The translations under genes and the position numbers were made by a program. From Kribbella catacumbae DSM 19601 (GTDB taxonomy: Bacteria > Actinomycetota > Actinomycetes > Propionibacteriales > Kribbellaceae), in assembly GCF_000372465.1 (NCBI RefSeq), contig NZ_AQUZ01000007.1, forward strand, positions 199,809-263,808: 64,000 nucleotides of DNA. The letters are read 5' to 3'. The notes below the pieces were generated by a model that made no database searches, was not told the DNA's origin, and was given only the letters and a program-made list of their open reading frames with translations. How positions within the stretch are numbered: position 1 is the stretch's first letter; every line of letters begins with the position of its first letter. Below are positions 60,902 through 64,000 of the stretch, piece after piece.

Positions 60902-60921
60902 ACTTCAGGTGCACCTGAAGT
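60902..60921. promoter_or_regulatory. 20-bp perfect palindrome upstream of the methyltransferase
   Basis: ACTTCAGGTG and its exact complement adjoin without a spacer. In the minus direction TTGACT at its edge could be a -35 box. It resembles sites of MerR/SoxR-like regulators. It lies between the methyltransferase and the end of the alanine-racemase-like gene. Confidence 0.7.
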
Positions 60922-60973
60922 CAAGAACACCGACCTGTACGGCGGTCACCCCGCTCGGTGACCGCCAAAAACC

Positions 60974-61975
60974 TTAGTCCATCGACACCTTGTCGACGAC
61001 TGTGGTGGTGAAGCGGACGTCGACGCCGACCTCGTCGCCGACGGCCGGTGGGGCCACCGAGGAGGGCAGGAAGAGCATGCTGGCCTGCATGTGCGGCGGC
61101 TCGGCGAACCAGCGTTGCTTGCCCTCGATGGTGAACGGCGACAGCGCCATCCCGGCGGCGTCCAGGCTGCCCTTGGCCATCGCGATCGCGCGTTGCCGGA
61201 CAGTGGCCGCCGCGGTCGGGGCTTCCAGGCCGACTCCGTGCGCAGTACCGCCGGAGACCACCAGGATGTGGCCGTCGCCGGCGACCCGGCGCTGGCGGTA
61301 GCCGACGCGCTCGCCGCGGCGGACGGAATGGACGTCCAGGACCGTCGCGCGGACGTCGAAGGCGCCGCGGTCACCGAGCCACAGGCCGGTCCCCATCCGG
61401 AGCTTCACGTTGTCGCCGATGTCCGCGAGCTTCTGGGCCGGGACGTGCGACACCCACAGCGGTCCGTTGCGGACCGCCCGGGCGGCGCGGCCGAGCTCCT
61501 GAGCCTCCCGGAGATTCGCTGACGTACCGCCCGCGCCCATCGGGAAGTGCAGCGACCAGCCCTCGAACTTGATCCGGTCCAGCGCGTTCAGCAGCATCGT
61601 GTGCCGCAGCTCGCGGGCGCCGATACCGTGCCGGCGCATCGAGGTCTGCACCTCGATCAGCACCCGGCTGCCGGCCGGGATCGAGACCAGGTCGGCGAGC
61701 CGGCTGACCGTGTGGATGACGTTCTTGCCCTGCGGGATCTCCAGGAAGGGCCGCCACGGCGACAGCACCACGATGTCGTCCTTGAAGTCCGGCGGGACCT
61801 CGGTGTACGTGCCGACCGCGACCGTCCGCGCGCCGAGCGCGCGGGACTCGGCCAGCAGCCGGGTGTTGCCGACGCCGTACCCGTTGCCCTTGGCGACCGG
61901 GATGATGTCGGGGTTCCACGTGGAACGTAAATGGTCGCGCCATCGATCGGAATCGATGTGCAGGATCAGGGGCAT
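60974..61975 (-). CDS. Alanine racemase-like PLP enzyme
   Basis: The 333-residue protein has the N-terminal PLP-Lys motif PVAKGNGYG (Lys29), RRHGIGARE, and SLHFPMGAGGTSAN, then a C-terminal beta domain (about 220-333). The arrangement is of Alr family but shorter and divergent from canonical Alr (about 370). It is 4 bp after the FemX-like gene, so the pair works together. It might supply D-Ala or another D-amino acid for peptidoglycan, or be a noncanonical family member. Confidence 0.85.
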   Translation of the reverse strand: MPLILHIDSDRWRDHLRSTWNPDIIPVAKGNGYGVGNTRLLAESRALGARTVAVGTYTEVPPDFKDDIVVLSPWRPFLEIPQGKNVIHTVSRLADLVSIPAGSRVLIEVQTSMRRHGIGARELRHTMLLNALDRIKFEGWSLHFPMGAGGTSANLREAQELGRAARAVRNGPLWVSHVPAQKLADIGDNVKLRMGTGLWLGDRGAFDVRATVLDVHSVRRGERVGYRQRRVAGDGHILVVSGGTAHGVGLEAPTAAATVRQRAIAMAKGSLDAAGMALSPFTIEGKQRWFAEPPHMQASMLFLPSSVAPPAVGDEVGVDVRFTTTVVDKVSMD

Positions 61976-61979
61976 GTTG

Positions 61980-63110
61980 TCATCGCCGTCTCATGTAGAG
62001 GTCGAATGCGGTGTAGAGCGCCTTGTTCAACGGCAGATCCCACTCACCGACGTACTCGACGGCTTCGCCGCCGGTGCCGACCTTGAACTGGATCAACCCG
62101 ACGTGCGGGTCGTTCGCGTCCAAGGTGTCGGTGATGCCCCGTAGGTCGTACACGGACGCGCCCGCGGCGAGGGCGTCCGACATCATCCGCCACTGGATCG
62201 CGTTCGATCCGCGGACGTCTCGCTTGGCGGTCGAGCTGGCACCGTAGGAGTACCAGGAGTGACCGCCCACCCGGACCCAGATCGTCGAAGCGACCAGGTC
62301 GCCCTCGTGATGGGCGTTGTAGACCCGGAAGTCACAGCAGTCGGCGGGCTGGTGTGCCATCGCCTCGTACATCTTGACGAAGTACGGCAGCGGTCGCGGG
62401 GTGAAGTGGTCTCGCTCGGCCGTCTCGAGGTACAGCGCGTGGAAGGCCTTCAGATCCTCGATCGTGCCCTGGCTGACCTCGACGCCGAGCTTGGCCGACT
62501 TCTTGATGTTGCGGCGCCACTGCTGGTTCATCCCGGTCAGCAGGTCGTCCTCGGTCCGGCCGGCCAGCGGCACCTGGAAGACGAATTGCGGCTGTCCCGC
62601 GGCGAAGCCCTCGCCGACTCGCGGCGGCTTCCAGCCGAGCGCGCGCAGCTGGGCCGACACGGTCGCGCCGGACGGCTCGATCACGTCCGGCCGGACGTCG
62701 CCGAGCTTGGGCTGCTGCCCGCTGGCGATCGCGTCCTTGATCGTCTTCGCCGTCCAGCGCCGGGTCGGCACCGGCGGACCCATCCGCAGCCCGAACGCGC
62801 CCTGCTCCTGGGTGTGCGCCGCCAGCGGCCGCAGGTAGCGGCCGAGGTCGATCGCGTCCCAGTCGATCACCGGCCCCTCAGGCAGGTAGGCGAGGTACCG
62901 CTTGACCTTCGGCATCTGCCGGTAGAGCACCAGCGCGACGCCGGCCAGATCGTTCGGAGCGGCCGGATCGAACCAGCCCAGTGACTCGGCCTTCCACTCG
63001 CTCTTCACCGCCGCCCAGCCCGGGGTCTGCAGGAAGCTCGCCGACGGCTGCGCCGCGAGGTAGGCGGCGTGCTGCTCGGCGGAGATGGTCCGGATGCTCA
63101 AGTCACTCAC
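61980..63110 (-). CDS. FemX-like peptidoglycan bridge aminoacyltransferase
   Basis: The 376-residue protein has the double GNAT fold of Fem transferases: SFLQTPGWAAVKSEW, the PEGPVIDW strand, LTGMNQQWRRNIKKSAK, FTPRPLPYFVKMYEAM and the closing YDLRGITDTLDANDPHVGLI. These enzymes move an amino acid from tRNA to lipid II. In actinomycetes such proteins build the Gly bridge with LL-DAP peptidoglycan. It is first in a two-gene unit with the alanine racemase-like gene. Confidence 0.9.
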   Translation of the reverse strand: MSDLSIRTISAEQHAAYLAAQPSASFLQTPGWAAVKSEWKAESLGWFDPAAPNDLAGVALVLYRQMPKVKRYLAYLPEGPVIDWDAIDLGRYLRPLAAHTQEQGAFGLRMGPPVPTRRWTAKTIKDAIASGQQPKLGDVRPDVIEPSGATVSAQLRALGWKPPRVGEGFAAGQPQFVFQVPLAGRTEDDLLTGMNQQWRRNIKKSAKLGVEVSQGTIEDLKAFHALYLETAERDHFTPRPLPYFVKMYEAMAHQPADCCDFRVYNAHHEGDLVASTIWVRVGGHSWYSYGASSTAKRDVRGSNAIQWRMMSDALAAGASVYDLRGITDTLDANDPHVGLIQFKVGTGGEAVEYVGEWDLPLNKALYTAFDLYMRRR

Positions 63111-63185
63111 GGTCGGTCAGGTTACCGGCCCGCGGCGCCAGACCGTAGCCGAGCCGGGGTGCCCAACCGCTCAGCGGAACCAAAC

Positions 63186-63231
63186 TACGACCCGGGTACG
63201 ACGGTGCGGGACGCTCGTACGACCCCGGTAC
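63186..63231. repeat. Direct repeat in the FemX-TetR intergenic region
   Basis: tacgacccgggtac at 63186 and tacgaccccggtac at 63218 differ by one base and lie 32 bp apart between divergent starts. They could be sites of the TetR regulator to the right. Confidence 0.35.
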
Positions 63232-63334
63232 TACCGATCCTGATCCGTCTTCCGGCTGCGCCAGGACCAGCCGGGGGTGGCCCGGTCGGCTAGGTTCGTG
63301 ATCCACGTCGGCACGCAGCGAGAGGGGGAGTGGG

Positions 63335-63901
63335 ATGAACGCGCCCGCTGACCGTCCGCTGCGAGCGGATGCCCAGCGCAACCGCGATCTGCTCCTGGAT
63401 GCCGCCGCCAAGGCGTTCACGAAGTGCGGCCTCGACGCGACGCTGGAGGGCATCGCCAAGAACGCCGGCGTCGGGATCGGCACGCTGTACCGGCACTTCC
63501 CGACCCGCGAGGCGCTGGTCGAGGCGGTCTACCGCAACGAGCTCGCCGCCGTCTGCGCCGCCGCCCCCGAGCTGCTCGCCGCGATGCCTCCGGCCGAGGC
63601 GACCAGGGCCTGGATGGACCGCTTCATCGACTTCATGACCCGCAAGATCGGGATGGCCGACGCGCTCCGGGCACTGATCGCCTCCGGCGCGGATCCGTAC
63701 GCGCACAGCTTCGAGCTGCTCGTCGGCGCGATCCGGCCATTGCTGGCGGCCAGCGCCGCGGCAGGCGAGATCCGCTCGGACGTCGCGGCCGACGACATTC
63801 TGAAGGCCCTGAGCGGAGTCGCCCTGGCCGCCAGCGCCAACCGCGAGCAGGCCGGCCGCCTCCTCGACCTGCTGATGGACGGCCTGCGCTACCGCGCCTG
63901 A
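63335..63901 (+). CDS. TetR-family regulator
   Basis: A GAGGGGGAG ribosome site precedes ATG 63335. The 188-residue protein has the TetR helix-turn-helix (LEGIAKNAGVGIGTLYRHFP, about 38-57) and a helical C-terminal domain (SBP-like: ASGADPYAHSFELLVGAIRPLL) of the type linked to stress or efflux control. It is divergent from femX with 224 bp between starts. Its target may lie outside the window. Confidence 0.9.
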   Translation: MNAPADRPLRADAQRNRDLLLDAAAKAFTKCGLDATLEGIAKNAGVGIGTLYRHFPTREALVEAVYRNELAAVCAAAPELLAAMPPAEATRAWMDRFIDFMTRKIGMADALRALIASGADPYAHSFELLVGAIRPLLAASAAAGEIRSDVAADDILKALSGVALAASANREQAGRLLDLLMDGLRYRA

Positions 63902-63944
63902 AGCCCAATTCACTAGCTTATTGGATGACGGGCTGGCGCTCTAC

Positions 63945-64000
63945 AGAGCCTGTTGGGAAATGGGTCTGGGGTTCGCGTTGTGTCCCGACCGACAGGAAGT
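63945..64000. mobile_element. Possible insertion sequence edge
   Basis: agagcctgttgggaaatg at 63945 resembles the terminal sequence of some IS5-related elements, and it follows a gene-free stretch with CTA just before it. Only one end is in the window and no transposase is visible, so this is tentative. Confidence 0.22.

Noticed and set aside
1..64000. tRNA, rRNA or CRISPR array
   Set aside because: I saw no cloverleaf pattern, conserved rRNA segment, or regularly spaced repeats of CRISPR type; the repeats found are coding minisatellites or dyads.

Overview
High-GC DNA with dense overlapping operons, many GTG starts, F420-dependent and myo-inositol genes, and a padR-ino1-ponA block points to a soil actinomycete. 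Codon habits, the secreted glycosidases and the overall gene mix suggest the Nocardioidaceae/Kribbella neighbourhood; this is an inference, since there is no rRNA gene to test it. I saw no tRNA, rRNA, CRISPR array or complete mobile element. Layout: 1-2.9 kb holds a partial gene, a membrane protein and two broken genes (a frameshifted archaeal-type ATPase behind a 33-bp AT-rich palindrome, and a GNAT remnant lacking its CoA-binding core). 3-8.8 kb carries a Tat-exported PhoD-like phosphatase, an amidase and a secreted GH30 glycosidase divergent from its LacI regulator. 9.1-15.3 kb is a TetR-controlled acyl-CoA operon: acyl-CoA dehydrogenase, SDR, APH-like kinase, histidine phosphatase, second SDR and F420 LLM enzyme. 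The kinase plus dehydrogenase pairing recalls 4-hydroxyacyl-CoA breakdown. 15.3-18.1 kb has a decayed regulator remnant and small membrane or unknown proteins. 18.1-25.2 kb is one functional unit: a two-component system divergent from a lipoprotein, a peptidoglycan-binding HlyD-like adaptor, an ABC ATPase and a MacB-like permease. 25.2-32 kb has an MFS/DUF4188/MerR locus, an acyl-ACP desaturase with an elaborate dyad operator, and single-gene enzymes, including an alcohol dehydrogenase with an inserted 27-nt minisatellite. 32.1-35.4 kb holds two tandem secreted metzincin-like proteases behind a near-perfect CRP-type site. 35.4-40 kb has a HAD hydrolase, two DNA-binding proteins divergent from a short PEP/pyruvate-binding enzyme across a 29-bp nested dyad, and an HExxH protein coupled to a 50-residue protein. 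41-48.2 kb is the cell-envelope core: ino1, padR, a short-chain fatty-acid transporter, a class A penicillin-binding protein and a multi-spanning glycosyltransferase. It is followed by a RelE/Phd-type toxin-antitoxin pair and a frameshifted membrane gene. 49.9-59.2 kb holds a 1343-residue GH92 alpha-mannosidase, then a glycan locus: an epimerase, a fusion of a GT-C membrane glycosyltransferase with a GT2 synthase, a methyltransferase, and a very convincing UDP-sulfoquinovose synthase. 59.3-64 kb ends with a cutinase-like hydrolase, a methyltransferase, an alanine-racemase-like and FemX-like pair, a TetR regulator and possibly an IS edge. The least ordinary parts are the sulfoquinovose/GT-C-GT2 locus, the sensor kinase sharing a cysteine motif with the lipoprotein of its neighbouring efflux operon, and the repeat-expanded enzymes.
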